Part shown: positions 32,749-39,530 of the stretch, piece by piece
How the letters are laid out: the number at the start of each line of letters is the position of its first letter
How positions within the stretch are numbered: position 1 is the stretch's first letter
NCBI RefSeq assembly: GCF_029277305.1
Contig: NZ_CP119526.1
Length of the DNA: 64,000 nucleotides
Direction: 5' to 3' (one strand)
From: Guptibacillus hwajinpoensis
Lineage (GTDB): Bacteria > Bacillota > Bacilli > Bacillales > Guptibacillaceae
The notes under the pieces: model-generated
Seen by the model: only the letters and a program-made list of their open reading frames with translations
What the model was told of the DNA's origin: nothing
Database searches by the model: none
Translations under genes and position numbers: made by a program

Positions 32749-32934
32749 CTTTCCACATAGTTATACACAGTACAAAAGCATATATCGTGCCTTATACACA
32801 GAATTATCAACAGTATCCACAGATTGAGCGCTTTTTTATCCACAATATTCGTTAGTTGTTGCAAATAGCGTTATTAAAGGGTTAGTTATAAGTTATCCAC
32901 ATTGTTAACAATGTGAGAATAATAAATTTCCACA
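32749..32934 (+). promoter_or_regulatory. DnaA-box cluster outside an oriC context
   Basis: Eight sites resembling TTATCCACA all read on the plus strand. Two are perfect (32836-32844, 32893-32901). Four have one mismatch (32761-32769, 32792-32800, 32804-32812, 32813-32821). Two have two mismatches (32749-32757, 32926-32934). An 18-bp perfect palindrome (CACATTGTT/AACAATGTG, 32898-32915) overlaps the last perfect box. The region is AT-rich and has no gene. B. subtilis has comparable chromosomal DnaA-box clusters that restrain initiation. Confidence 0.75.
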
Positions 32935-32966
32935 ATGGACTAACTAAGACAAATTGATAAGCATAA

Positions 32967-32997
32967 GAAAAAGGGACCTCAAGAGGTCCCTTTTATT
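32967..32997. terminator. Terminator of yfhD
   Basis: AAGGGACCTC-AA-GAGGTCCCTT with A and T runs on either side lies just downstream of the minus-strand yfhD stop and could work in both directions. Confidence 0.75.
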
Positions 32998-32999
32998 AG

Positions 33000-33170
33000 T
33001 TATCTTTGCTTTTTTGCTCTTTCGTTAGCGGCTTTTGCTCTTTCTGCTGCTTTTGCATCAGCGGCATCAAATTCACTTGCAAATTCTACATCTTCATTTT
33101 GCGCTGCAGGGATCGGATTCTGTGCTTGTCGCTTTTGTTTTCCTTCTGAATTGTTTGGACGTTTTGCCAT
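33000..33170 (-). CDS. yfhD: YfhD-family small protein, 56 residues
   Basis: This short frame starts MAKRPNNSEGKQKRQ and has VEFASEFDAADAKAAERA and ANERAKKQR toward its end. The acidic-then-Ala/Arg-rich C-terminal half and the position next to yfhE and upstream of yfhF fit the YfhD family. EFASE also resembles the protease site of gamma-type spore proteins, so a small spore protein is an alternative. GGAG lies 9 bases before the ATG, and a terminator follows. Function is unknown. Confidence 0.7.
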   Translation of the reverse strand: MAKRPNNSEGKQKRQAQNPIPAAQNEDVEFASEFDAADAKAAERAKAANERAKKQR

Positions 33171-33257
33171 CTGAATCAGCTCCTGTAAGTGAGTTTGGAG
33201 AGCATCTCTCCACTAATTAGAATGGCTAATGTTGATCCTAATATTCGTGAAGGGTGA

Positions 33258-33371
33258 TTATTTTTGGCCAGCTCGATCAGCTCGTTTAAATTCACGTCCG
33301 AATAGAACATCCTGTGTTTTGGTTAACGTCATCTTTGATTCCTTGTTATCTCTTCCTTTGCGTTTATTCAC
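33258..33371 (-). CDS. yfhE: YfhE-family small protein, 37 residues
   Basis: The frame starts MNKRKGRDNKESK and ends LTKTQDVLFGREFKRADRAG-QK. The LTKTQ-V-L-REFK-ADRAG pattern is that of the tiny YfhE family. The GTG start is 6 bases after GAGGG. It is followed by yfhD on the same strand, the B. subtilis pair. No function is known. A longer overlapping frame running into the adjacent repeat is spurious. Confidence 0.72.
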   Translation of the reverse strand: MNKRKGRDNKESKMTLTKTQDVLFGREFKRADRAGQK

Positions 33372-33460
33372 GATAATCCCTCTCTTCTTTAAGATGGTAC
33401 TAGCATTGCCATCAAGAAGAGATCTATGCAGGAATGTTGAAACCAATGCCTTAGTTCTAG

Positions 33461-33610
33461 GAGTTGATTTGCGCTCCAGGTGCTCGCTTTCCGCGGGGCG
33501 GGCGGTGAGCCTCCTCGGCGCACAAAAACATTGCGCATGTGGGGTCTCCCCTGTCCCGCTAGTCCCGCAGGAGTCGAGCACCTTCCGCTCCAAGAACCAT
33601 GAAATGTGGC
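33461..33610. repeat. MITE-like palindromic repeat, copy B (ends missing)
   Basis: The inner palindrome is intact with arms AGGTGCTCG and CGAGCACCT, where copy A has GGATGCTCG/CGAGCATCC. The outer terminal inverted repeats are not recognisable. It fills most of the gap between yfhE and the GNAT gene. Confidence 0.75.
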
Positions 33611-33659
33611 GTTTTACATAACCCCATTTTTAAGAAAGAACATTCTTTAACAATCAAAA

Positions 33660-33684
33660 GAAAAAAGTCCCTGCAAAGGGACTT
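33660..33684 (-). terminator. Terminator of the GNAT gene
   Basis: On the minus strand AAGTCCCT-TTGC-AGGGACTT is followed by six T residues, right at the stop of the acetyltransferase gene. Confidence 0.8.
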
Positions 33685-34237
33685 AAGCTTCTAGCTGAAC
33701 TTCAATTGTTTCTGGACGTTCACGCATAGTGTGAAGAAGATAATTATCACGTTCGATTTCATATAAATGATAAGATTTTTCTCCTGTATTAATCTTCTGG
33801 AAGATTTCAGGCCATTTTTCATTGGCCTTTTCTACAAAAGGAATTTTCTCAGCAGCTTTTTGGGAACGAATGTTACCTTGATTAATGCGCATGAAAATCG
33901 TTTGAATTTGTTTTTCGAAAAACATTTCATTGAAAAATGCATCTTTTGCAAGCTGATTATAGCCTTTTCCGTGGTAAGGAGTTCCAATCCACGTACCGAG
34001 AAATCCTGTTTGTTGATCAAGGTCATATAGGTTAATCGTTCCAATAGGGTTACCCCATTCATCTAGAATAGTGCGAGATATTAACTCACCTTGTTGTTCA
34101 GCTTCAATGATTTGCTTCGTTAGAAACAAATATTCTTCGTATGAGTTTGCTTTATGACGTACAAATGGGAAGACAGCTGGGTCAACCATCAAGTCAAATA
34201 GCACATGACATTCCGACAGGTCACGATGTTTAATCAT
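33683..34237 (-). CDS. GNAT-family N-acetyltransferase with an unusual leader
   Basis: This 184-residue protein has the RimJ/RimL-like GNAT pattern: MIKHRDLSECHVLFDLMVDP at the start, PIGTINLYDLDQQTGFLGTWIG, the acetyl-CoA loop region YHGKGYNQLAKDAFFNEMF near residue 110, and TIFMRINQGNIRSQKAAEK. It should transfer an acetyl group to an amine of a protein or small molecule; the substrate is unknown. The ATG at 34237 is 6 bases after AGGAGGG. Upstream lies a leader with its own promoter, a pseudo-tRNA and competing hairpins. Confidence 0.82.
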   Translation of the reverse strand: MIKHRDLSECHVLFDLMVDPAVFPFVRHKANSYEEYLFLTKQIIEAEQQGELISRTILDEWGNPIGTINLYDLDQQTGFLGTWIGTPYHGKGYNQLAKDAFFNEMFFEKQIQTIFMRINQGNIRSQKAAEKIPFVEKANEKWPEIFQKINTGEKSYHLYEIERDNYLLHTMRERPETIEVQLEA

Positions 34238-34251
34238 GAGTTTCCCTCCTG

Positions 34252-34312
34252 TCGAGGGCAGACTTAACCCCACCCTCGAATAATAGTATGTTGAATTATT
34301 ATTCGGGGTGGG
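34252..34312 (-). promoter_or_regulatory. Competing hairpins between the pseudo-tRNA and the GNAT ribosome site
   Basis: One hairpin pairs 34297-34312 with 34269-34285 (16 bp, one bulged base, 11-base loop) and uses the 3' acceptor strand and one T-arm strand of the tRNA-like fold. A second pairs 34273-34279 (TCGAGGG on the minus strand) with 34252-34258 (CCCTCGA), right beside the AGGAGGG ribosome site at 34250-34244. The first excludes both the tRNA fold and the second hairpin. Confidence 0.65.
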
Positions 34313-34368
34313 AATCGAACCCACTAGGACCAGTCATTGCTGGTGGCGCACCAATTGCCTTCCCATAT
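34301..34368 (-). ncRNA. Pseudo-tRNA (68-nt cloverleaf-like element)
   Basis: Read 5' to 3' on the minus strand, all tRNA parts follow in register: acceptor ATATGGG with CCCGAAT (5 pairs, one G-U, one mismatch), linker AA, D arm GGC-AATTGGTGC-GCC, anticodon arm ACCAG-CAATGA-CTGGT with only six loop bases, variable loop CCTA, and T arm GTGGG-TTCGATT-CCCAC. Position 26 and an encoded CCA are missing. It is therefore unlikely to decode, but it is too complete to be chance. Confidence 0.7.
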
Positions 34369-34395
34369 TCATTTATAAAGTTGTTAGTTCATTTT

Positions 34396-34423
34396 ATTTT
34401 AATTACAAAAATATCATACTCAA
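34396..34423 (-). promoter_or_regulatory. Probable sigma-A promoter of the pseudo-tRNA/GNAT leader
   Basis: On the minus strand TTGAGT (34423-34418), 16 bases, and TAAAAT (34401-34396) would start transcription about 20 bases before the pseudo-tRNA. Confidence 0.5.
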
Positions 34424-34453
34424 ATTTAATTAAAAAAGATACTGGTTTTTTGC

Positions 34454-35575
34454 TTATTTTTTATGAATAATTTTACCATCTATCATCGTTAATAATGGTC
34501 TAGCTTCGAAATGAAAAGGGTGATGAGACCATAGTACTAAATCAGCGTCTTTTCCAACTTCAATGCTACCAATTCGGTGGTCAACACCAAGACTTCTGGC
34601 AGGATTAAGAGTAATGCCTTCAAGTGCTTTCTCTTCACTTAAGCCTTCTCTGACAGCAAGGGCTGCACATACGTTTAGATATTGAATAGGAACGTACGGA
34701 TGATCGGTTGTGATGGAAACTTCAATGCCGTGGTTATTAAGAATGCCATAGGTTGCCCACGTTTTGTTCTTAAGTTCAATTTTAGAACGCCTTGTCATAG
34801 TAGGTCCTACGGATACTTTAAGGTTCTGTCCACTAAGGTCATCAGCGATTAAATGTCCTTCGGTACAGTGCTCAATTCTAAGATCAAGATCAAATTCTCT
34901 TGCAAAGCGTACAGCAGTTAAGATGTCATCAGCCCGGTGGGCGTGTATCCTTACTGGAATTTCACGATTAAGCGCAGCGATAATTGGAGCAATGCGCGGA
35001 TGTTCTTTACGATCAGATCGACTTGCGTGATAGAATGCTTCCCGTAGCAGTCCCATAATTCCCATACGTGTAATGGAGTCATTGTTTGAATGGCTATGCA
35101 CTCGCTTGGGATTCTCTCCTAAGGCTATTTTAAGTCCAGCTGTTTCTCTAACGATCATTTTCTCTACATTTTTGCCGTGTGTTTTCAAAACAGTCGTAGT
35201 TCCACCAATAATGTTTGCGCTTCCAGGCATAACCTGAACAGACGTAACACCAAACGCAATAGCATCCTTAAACCCAACGTCGAGTGGGTTAACACCATCT
35301 AGTGCACGTACGTGAGGGGTAAGAGCTTCTACAGTTTCGTTTGCATCATTTCCAGCCCATCCTGTACCTTCATCATAAAGACCGACATGAGTGTGTGCAT
35401 CAATTAAGCCAGGGAGAAGATGACATCCTGTCCCGTCTATAACAGTCATCTCAGGCTGCTCTGGAATGGAAGGGGCAACTTCGTGAATAAGTCCATCTTT
35501 AACTAGAACATCAGCGGAAGGAAGGATGGTTGAAGATATTGGGTAAACTCTTGCTTGTTTAATTAATATTGTCAC
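34454..35575 (-). CDS. Amidohydrolase-superfamily protein
   Basis: This protein of about 373 residues has the imidazolonepropionase-like amidohydrolase layout: metal motif GLIDAHTHVGLYD near residue 60, PVRIHAHRADDI near 205 and RIEHCTEGH near 230 for further histidines, and the catalytic Asp in VSITTDHPYVP near 285. A C-terminal GKDADLVLW precedes the small beta-sandwich. The substrate is unknown. AGGTGA lies 5 bases before the GTG at 35575; the GTG at 35584 is an alternative. No terminator separates it from the pseudo-tRNA downstream. Confidence 0.82.
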   Translation of the reverse strand: MTILIKQARVYPISSTILPSADVLVKDGLIHEVAPSIPEQPEMTVIDGTGCHLLPGLIDAHTHVGLYDEGTGWAGNDANETVEALTPHVRALDGVNPLDVGFKDAIAFGVTSVQVMPGSANIIGGTTTVLKTHGKNVEKMIVRETAGLKIALGENPKRVHSHSNNDSITRMGIMGLLREAFYHASRSDRKEHPRIAPIIAALNREIPVRIHAHRADDILTAVRFAREFDLDLRIEHCTEGHLIADDLSGQNLKVSVGPTMTRRSKIELKNKTWATYGILNNHGIEVSITTDHPYVPIQYLNVCAALAVREGLSEEKALEGITLNPARSLGVDHRIGSIEVGKDADLVLWSHHPFHFEARPLLTMIDGKIIHKK

Positions 35576-35728
35576 ATTACTCACCTATCATCTGTTAGTT
35601 TTGGTTAGGGATCCTGTCACCATTTTGTTAATTTATTATAGCCATTTATTATCATAGATGCTAGCTCGCTGACGGTAGAAACTTTGAAGTATTATTGGAT
35701 AGGCGAGTGAAACTGAAATTTCACTCGA

Positions 35729-35767
35729 ATGAGCCAAAGTCGAGAAATCAACAATATGAGCTAACAT
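35729..35767 (+). repeat. 39-bp dispersed repeat, copy 2 (contains an 11-codon micro-ORF)
   Basis: It is identical to 6886-6924 except for two A-to-G changes and reads MSQSREINNMS then TAA. An imperfect hairpin, CGAGTGAAA with TTTCACTCG, sits immediately upstream (35704-35727). No ribosome site precedes the ATG. Confidence 0.6.
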
Positions 35768-35782
35768 CCATTGGATAAAGAA

Positions 35783-35806
35783 AACCTGCTGTTAAACCAG
35801 CAGGTT
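35783..35806 (-). terminator. Terminator overlapping the end of yfhF
   Basis: AACCTGCTG and CAGCAGGTT pair around a loop that contains the yfhF stop codon. On the minus strand TTCTTT follows. Confidence 0.65.
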
Positions 35807-36694
35807 CTCTAGTGCATCTTTTAATTTAATATAGCGGAAAGGATAGCCAAGTTCTTTTGCTTTTTGTGGAAGGACACACTGTCCTTTTAGAACAATGCCG
35901 CTCTTCTCACCAAGTGCAGCCTGCATAGGGGCTTCCGGAACTGGTATCCAATGTGGTCGATTAAGCACTTCAGCAACGGTTTTTCCAAAATCATTCATCC
36001 GCTTAGGTTCAGGTGCTGTGACATTTAACGGTCCTTGTACAGATTCATGATCAACTGCAAATCGAATCATACCAATAACATCTTGAATGTGAACCCAAGA
36101 ATACCACTGACGTCCATCGCCCAGTTTGCCACCGATAAATAACTTATAAGGTAACACCATTAACGGCAACGCGCCTTCTTCACCGAGCACGATTCCAAAC
36201 CGTGTTAAGACCGTTCGGACTCCGTGGTTTTGTGCATTCATTGCTTCATCTTCCCATTTCTTTGAAACATCAGCTAGAAAATCGTTTCCAGCTTCTGTGT
36301 TGTTCTCGGTGAAGGATTGATCCAATGATGAGCCATAATAGCCAATGGCAGAAGCATTAACCAGAACACGTGGCTTTTTATCTCGCTGTTGAATGATCGA
36401 AATTATTTCTCTTGTTGAAGAAATTCGACTATCAAGAATTCGCTGTTTTCTTTCTTCTGTCCAACGACCACTGTTTATTGATTCGCCAGCTAGGTTAACA
36501 ATGGCATGAATATTAGGTAGCTCTTTAGCAGGCTCCGCATCGTCTTTTAGCCATTTTACATAAGTAACCCCTTTTTTAACAGGCTTATTGTCTGGGTTAC
36601 GTGTCAGAATATAAACGGAGTGTCCGTCGTTTACAAAAGATTCTGTAAGAGCACTACCGACAAAGCCAGTTCCTCCCGTAATCGCAATGTTCAT
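35792..36694 (-). CDS. yfhF: TIGR01777-type NAD(P)-binding epimerase family protein (YfhF)
   Basis: This 300-residue extended SDR protein has the nucleotide-binding ITGGTGFVGSAL at the N-terminus, AIVNLAGESINSGRW near residue 68, SAIGYYGS near 115, and a C-terminal DUF1731 part (VLPQKAKELGYPFRYIKLKDAL). It matches YfhF in sequence type and position. The reaction is unknown. GGAGGA precedes the ATG. It is divergent from recX. Confidence 0.87.
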   Translation of the reverse strand: MNIAITGGTGFVGSALTESFVNDGHSVYILTRNPDNKPVKKGVTYVKWLKDDAEPAKELPNIHAIVNLAGESINSGRWTEERKQRILDSRISSTREIISIIQQRDKKPRVLVNASAIGYYGSSLDQSFTENNTEAGNDFLADVSKKWEDEAMNAQNHGVRTVLTRFGIVLGEEGALPLMVLPYKLFIGGKLGDGRQWYSWVHIQDVIGMIRFAVDHESVQGPLNVTAPEPKRMNDFGKTVAEVLNRPHWIPVPEAPMQAALGEKSGIVLKGQCVLPQKAKELGYPFRYIKLKDALENLLV

Positions 36695-36829
36695 TTGATC
36701 TTCCTCCTAAGCTTACGCGATGTCCTTTTATTACTACTTCTTTACCCATAAAAGGAATCCTTTAATCAGTAGGTTAAATTTTCGTGTCTTCAATCTCAAA
36801 ATGCTACAATATGACTTGAGGTGAGTGCA

Positions 36830-37639
36830 TTGGTCAAGATTACGCGTATAACGACACAAAAGAACAATAATGAGCGTTTTTCTATTTTTATTGATAAAGG
36901 TTCTGGTGAAGAATTTGGATTCGGTGTTGATTTAGACGTACTTATTAGCTTTGGTCTTCGAAAAGGCGTGGAGCTAGATGACGACATGCTTGAGAATATC
37001 CACTTTGAAGACCAGGTGAAAAAAGGTATGAACTACGCTCTTAATTACTTATCTTACCGCATGCGCTCTCAAAAAGAAGTAAGGGACTATCTTCTAAAAA
37101 AAGAAATACCCGAAGGAGCGTTTCCCTCTATTTTCGAGAAGCTAGAGCGCTATGGCTATGTAGATGACCTTGAATTTGCTAAAGCTTTCGTTCGAACTAA
37201 AATAAATGCTGGCGGCAAGGGTCCATTTGTAATTGGACAGGAGCTCAAGCAAAAGGGAGTAAACAAAGCTATGACAGAAAAAGCACTTGAAGAATACTCA
37301 TATGAAAAACAAGTAGAGCTTGCTCAAAGTGTAGCAGAAAAAAAGGCCAATAAGCTTAAAAAAGCTTCTTCTACTGAGCTCAAGCAAAAGGTTAATCAAG
37401 AGTTAAGAGCAAAAGGATTTGATCGCGATATTATTCAAGAAGTTATGGATAATATCGAACTAGAAAAGGGTGACGATGAAGAATGGGAGGCACTTGTGCT
37501 TCAAGCGCAAAAAGCTGAGCGCCGTTATAGTAATTTAGATCGTAGAGAGTTTGATCATAAAATGAAGCAATTTCTCTACCGTAAAGGCTTCCCCTTCCCA
37601 CTGATTAATCGTTACTTAGAAGAATTTAACGATCAATAA
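36830..37639 (+). CDS. recX: RecX, regulator of RecA
   Basis: This 269-residue protein has three tandem three-helix RecX repeats (NYLSYRMRSQKEVRDYL; DDLEFAKAFVRTKI..GPFVIGQELKQKG; and a C-terminal repeat ending RKGFPFPLINRYLEEF). It is of the long Bacillus type. RecX modulates RecA filament growth on single-stranded DNA. The TTG at 36830 is 6 bases after GAGGTG and gives MVKITRITTQKNNNERF, the usual start. Its last 14 bases overlap the convergent SDR gene. Confidence 0.92.
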   Translation: MVKITRITTQKNNNERFSIFIDKGSGEEFGFGVDLDVLISFGLRKGVELDDDMLENIHFEDQVKKGMNYALNYLSYRMRSQKEVRDYLLKKEIPEGAFPSIFEKLERYGYVDDLEFAKAFVRTKINAGGKGPFVIGQELKQKGVNKAMTEKALEEYSYEKQVELAQSVAEKKANKLKKASSTELKQKVNQELRAKGFDRDIIQEVMDNIELEKGDDEEWEALVLQAQKAERRYSNLDRREFDHKMKQFLYRKGFPFPLINRYLEEFNDQ

Positions 37640-38291
37640 AAATTTCTTTCTGTCCTTCATCAAGATGAATAATTTGTTTCGCTTTCTCTGAAGGTGATTT
37701 TAATCTGGACGAATCTTTCACATGATCTGTATCTGACCAGAAGGGGGTATCCATTCCTCCCATATAAACAGCTGTTGCACTTGCATTCGTGTCTTCTAAC
37801 TCTTTCCAAAGGCTTTCTGTAAAGCCACGTACCGCGTATTTAGAAGCAACATAAACCGATTCATGATTTTTCCCCTTCAATCCTGCTGTGGAGATGATAT
37901 TCATTACTCTTCCTCCACCTTTTTTCAGGGTTTTAAGTAGAGCTTGAGTTAGAAAAATCGTTCCCTTAACATTTGTATCAAGAACTTGATGAATATCTTC
38001 AATCGGAATTTCTTCTAAAGCCCCAAACGCACCTACACCAGCGTTATTTACAAGTAAATCAACAACTGTTTCATTCTTTTCCAATGCTTCCATAAGTTCA
38101 GCAACTTGCTTTGAATCAGAAATATCACACGTATATATGGAGCTCGAACCGTTCTTAATAGAACGTTGAACCCCTTCTAGCTTTTGCTTTGTTCTACCAA
38201 CTAACACGATATGATTACCTTCATTTGCCCACTGTTTTGCTAATTCAGCACCAAGTCCTGAACCAGCACCAGTGATTAGTATTGTTTTCAT
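37626..38291 (-). CDS. Short-chain dehydrogenase/reductase
   Basis: This 221-residue classical SDR has the cofactor motif TGAGSGLGAELA, VNNAGVGAFG near residue 85, IISTAGLKG with the catalytic Ser, and YVASK with Tyr and Lys near 153-157. It is short at the C-terminus compared with the usual 250 residues. The substrate is unknown. Its end overlaps the recX end by 14 bases, tail to tail. Confidence 0.8.
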   Translation of the reverse strand: MKTILITGAGSGLGAELAKQWANEGNHIVLVGRTKQKLEGVQRSIKNGSSSIYTCDISDSKQVAELMEALEKNETVVDLLVNNAGVGAFGALEEIPIEDIHQVLDTNVKGTIFLTQALLKTLKKGGGRVMNIISTAGLKGKNHESVYVASKYAVRGFTESLWKELEDTNASATAVYMGGMDTPFWSDTDHVKDSSRLKSPSEKAKQIIHLDEGQKEIFIDR

Positions 38292-38393
38292 AATGAATTC
38301 CTCCTCCTATGTAAGCGTAGCATATTTTTGTCATGTGCTAGAAAATGAACTATACTTGTGGGAATAGTGCATCATGAGTATTGGAGGCAAGAA

Positions 38394-38714
38394 ATGGAGA
38401 AACGGTTTAGTGAAATGAGTGAACAAGAGTTACGAAGTGAAATTGCGTTACTGAGTGAAAAGGCACGCAGAGCTGAACAAATGGGAATGGTGAATGAATT
38501 CTCCGTTCATGAGCGTAGAATTGCGCTTGCTAAGTCTTATTTATTAGATCCTGAAGATTTTACTTCTGGTGAACAATATGAAATTGATGGTGATCCCGGT
38601 TCAACGTTCACAATTGATTATATGAATGGTACATTTGCTTGGGGTTATCGCACGGGGAATAGTGAAATTGAGGCATTCCCTATTGCAATGCTTATTAAGA
38701 AAGAGCAGCAGTAA
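38394..38714 (+). CDS. yfhH: YfhH (DUF1811)
   Basis: This 106-residue protein has an N-terminal helical part (FSEMSEQELRSEIALLSEKARRAEQMG) and a C-terminal small barrel (FTIDYMNGTFAWGYRT). It closely resembles B. subtilis YfhH in sequence and position. Function is unknown. GGAGG precedes the ATG at 38394; a start twelve codons earlier has no site. Confidence 0.88.
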   Translation: MEKRFSEMSEQELRSEIALLSEKARRAEQMGMVNEFSVHERRIALAKSYLLDPEDFTSGEQYEIDGDPGSTFTIDYMNGTFAWGYRTGNSEIEAFPIAMLIKKEQQ

Positions 38715-38722
38715 GCTGCTCT
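38702..38722. terminator. Hairpin between yfhH and ypzG
   Basis: AGAGCAGC-AGTAA-GCTGCTCT includes the yfhH stop codon. A modest T stretch follows only on the minus strand. Confidence 0.5.
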
Positions 38723-38738
38723 CTAATTAGTTCATTGG

Positions 38739-38903
38739 TTACGACCGTTTTCTGGTTTGTACTTGAAGAACGATATCGTTATATGCCTGTTGGGTTTCCC
38801 CGTTCACTTGATGATGAGCGTGTTTTGGATTTGCACGAGGAGATTGAAATGGATCCTCATAATTCGAATGAATCCGATTTCGATTTCGATTTCTTTTACC
38901 CAT
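38739..38903 (-). CDS. ypzG: YpzG-family small protein, 54 residues
   Basis: The frame reads MGKRNRNRNRIHSNYEDPFQ and then SPRANPKHAHHQVNGETQQ before an LQVQTRKRS end. The NPKHA-x2-QVNGETQQ core and the TRKRS tail are those of the short YpzG family found in spore formers. GGAGG lies 8 bases before the ATG. It follows sspK by 23 bases on the same strand, so the two are probably co-transcribed. Function is unknown. Confidence 0.72.
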   Translation of the reverse strand: MGKRNRNRNRIHSNYEDPFQSPRANPKHAHHQVNGETQQAYNDIVLQVQTRKRS

Positions 38904-38926
38904 AGATAGCGCCTCCTATTTGAGAG

Positions 38927-39085
38927 TTATCCCTGTCGATTACCGGTACGGTTTGAAGCATTCATTCGTTCTTGTGGATGAGTGTTCGTTGTTCCGTCTG
39001 CACGTTTTGATGCAAATTCTTCTTTAGCACGTGGTTCACCTGAGAATTTAGCGTCTGGAAATCCGGTTTTTTTATTTCTCATCAT
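38927..39085 (-). CDS. sspK: SspK, minor small acid-soluble spore protein
   Basis: The 52-residue frame contains GEPRAKEEFASKRADG and NTHPQERMNAS, which match B. subtilis SspK almost residue for residue. SspK is a minor spore-core protein made in the forespore. AAAGGGG lies 6 bases before the first ATG (39085); the second ATG three bases later is also possible. It is divergent from yfhJ, as expected for this locus. Confidence 0.88.
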   Translation of the reverse strand: MMRNKKTGFPDAKFSGEPRAKEEFASKRADGTTNTHPQERMNASNRTGNRQG

Positions 39086-39220
39086 GATGCGCCCCTTTCG
39101 ATAATCTTCACCTTAACAGGCACAGATTTAGTATGCGTAGCGTTAAGGAAGTTATGTGATAGAGGCGTGTCTTTTCTCTACGGAAAGCAATGGAAGAACA
39201 ACATGAAAGGAGAATGCCTG

Positions 39221-39490
39221 ATGGAAGATTTATTTCAAAGGCTTACTCATAACCTTCTTGAAAGAAATAATCACCTCTCATATGGTCAAGCTAGAACAAT
39301 GGTTGAACTATTATGGGAAGATTTTGAATCGTCCAGAGCAAAAGCTGGAAGAGAATACAAAGGTAGCGATGTAACAGAGAAAATTGTAAAGCAATGGATT
39401 GATTACTATGGTCCAGTCTTACATGACTTTATGATGAATAATCCAAAATACAAGGGCTATTTTGGCGATGACCGTAGTATCAAACATTAA
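39221..39490 (+). CDS. yfhJ: YfhJ (WVELL-family protein)
   Basis: This 89-residue protein has the family core LSYGQARTMVELLWEDFESSRAKAGREYKG and resembles B. subtilis YfhJ along its length (the W of WVELL is Met here). Function is unknown. AAAGGAGA precedes the ATG at 39221. Confidence 0.88.
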   Translation: MEDLFQRLTHNLLERNNHLSYGQARTMVELLWEDFESSRAKAGREYKGSDVTEKIVKQWIDYYGPVLHDFMMNNPKYKGYFGDDRSIKH

Positions 39491-39492
39491 TC

Positions 39493-39530
39493 AAGAAACC
39501 GGCTGGACAATTTGTCCAGCCGGTTTCTTT
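39493..39530. terminator. Bidirectional terminator between yfhJ and yfhP
   Basis: AAGAAACCGGCTGGACA and its complement form a 17-bp stem with A and T runs, filling the gap between convergent genes. Confidence 0.88.

Noticed and set aside
32749..32934. The DnaA-box cluster as a second chromosomal origin
   Set aside because: There is no DNA-unwinding element with an adjoining dnaA/dnaN pair, and all boxes face one way; a titration or regulatory site is the more modest reading.
33258..33593. 111-codon minus-strand frame spanning yfhE and repeat copy B
   Set aside because: Only its last 37 codons look like a protein (yfhE) with a ribosome site; the front part is repeat sequence, with the same MERKVLDS-type start that appears at repeat copy E.
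34288..34470. 60-codon plus-strand frame over the pseudo-tRNA region
   Set aside because: It is the antisense reading of the tRNA-like element and has no ribosome site.
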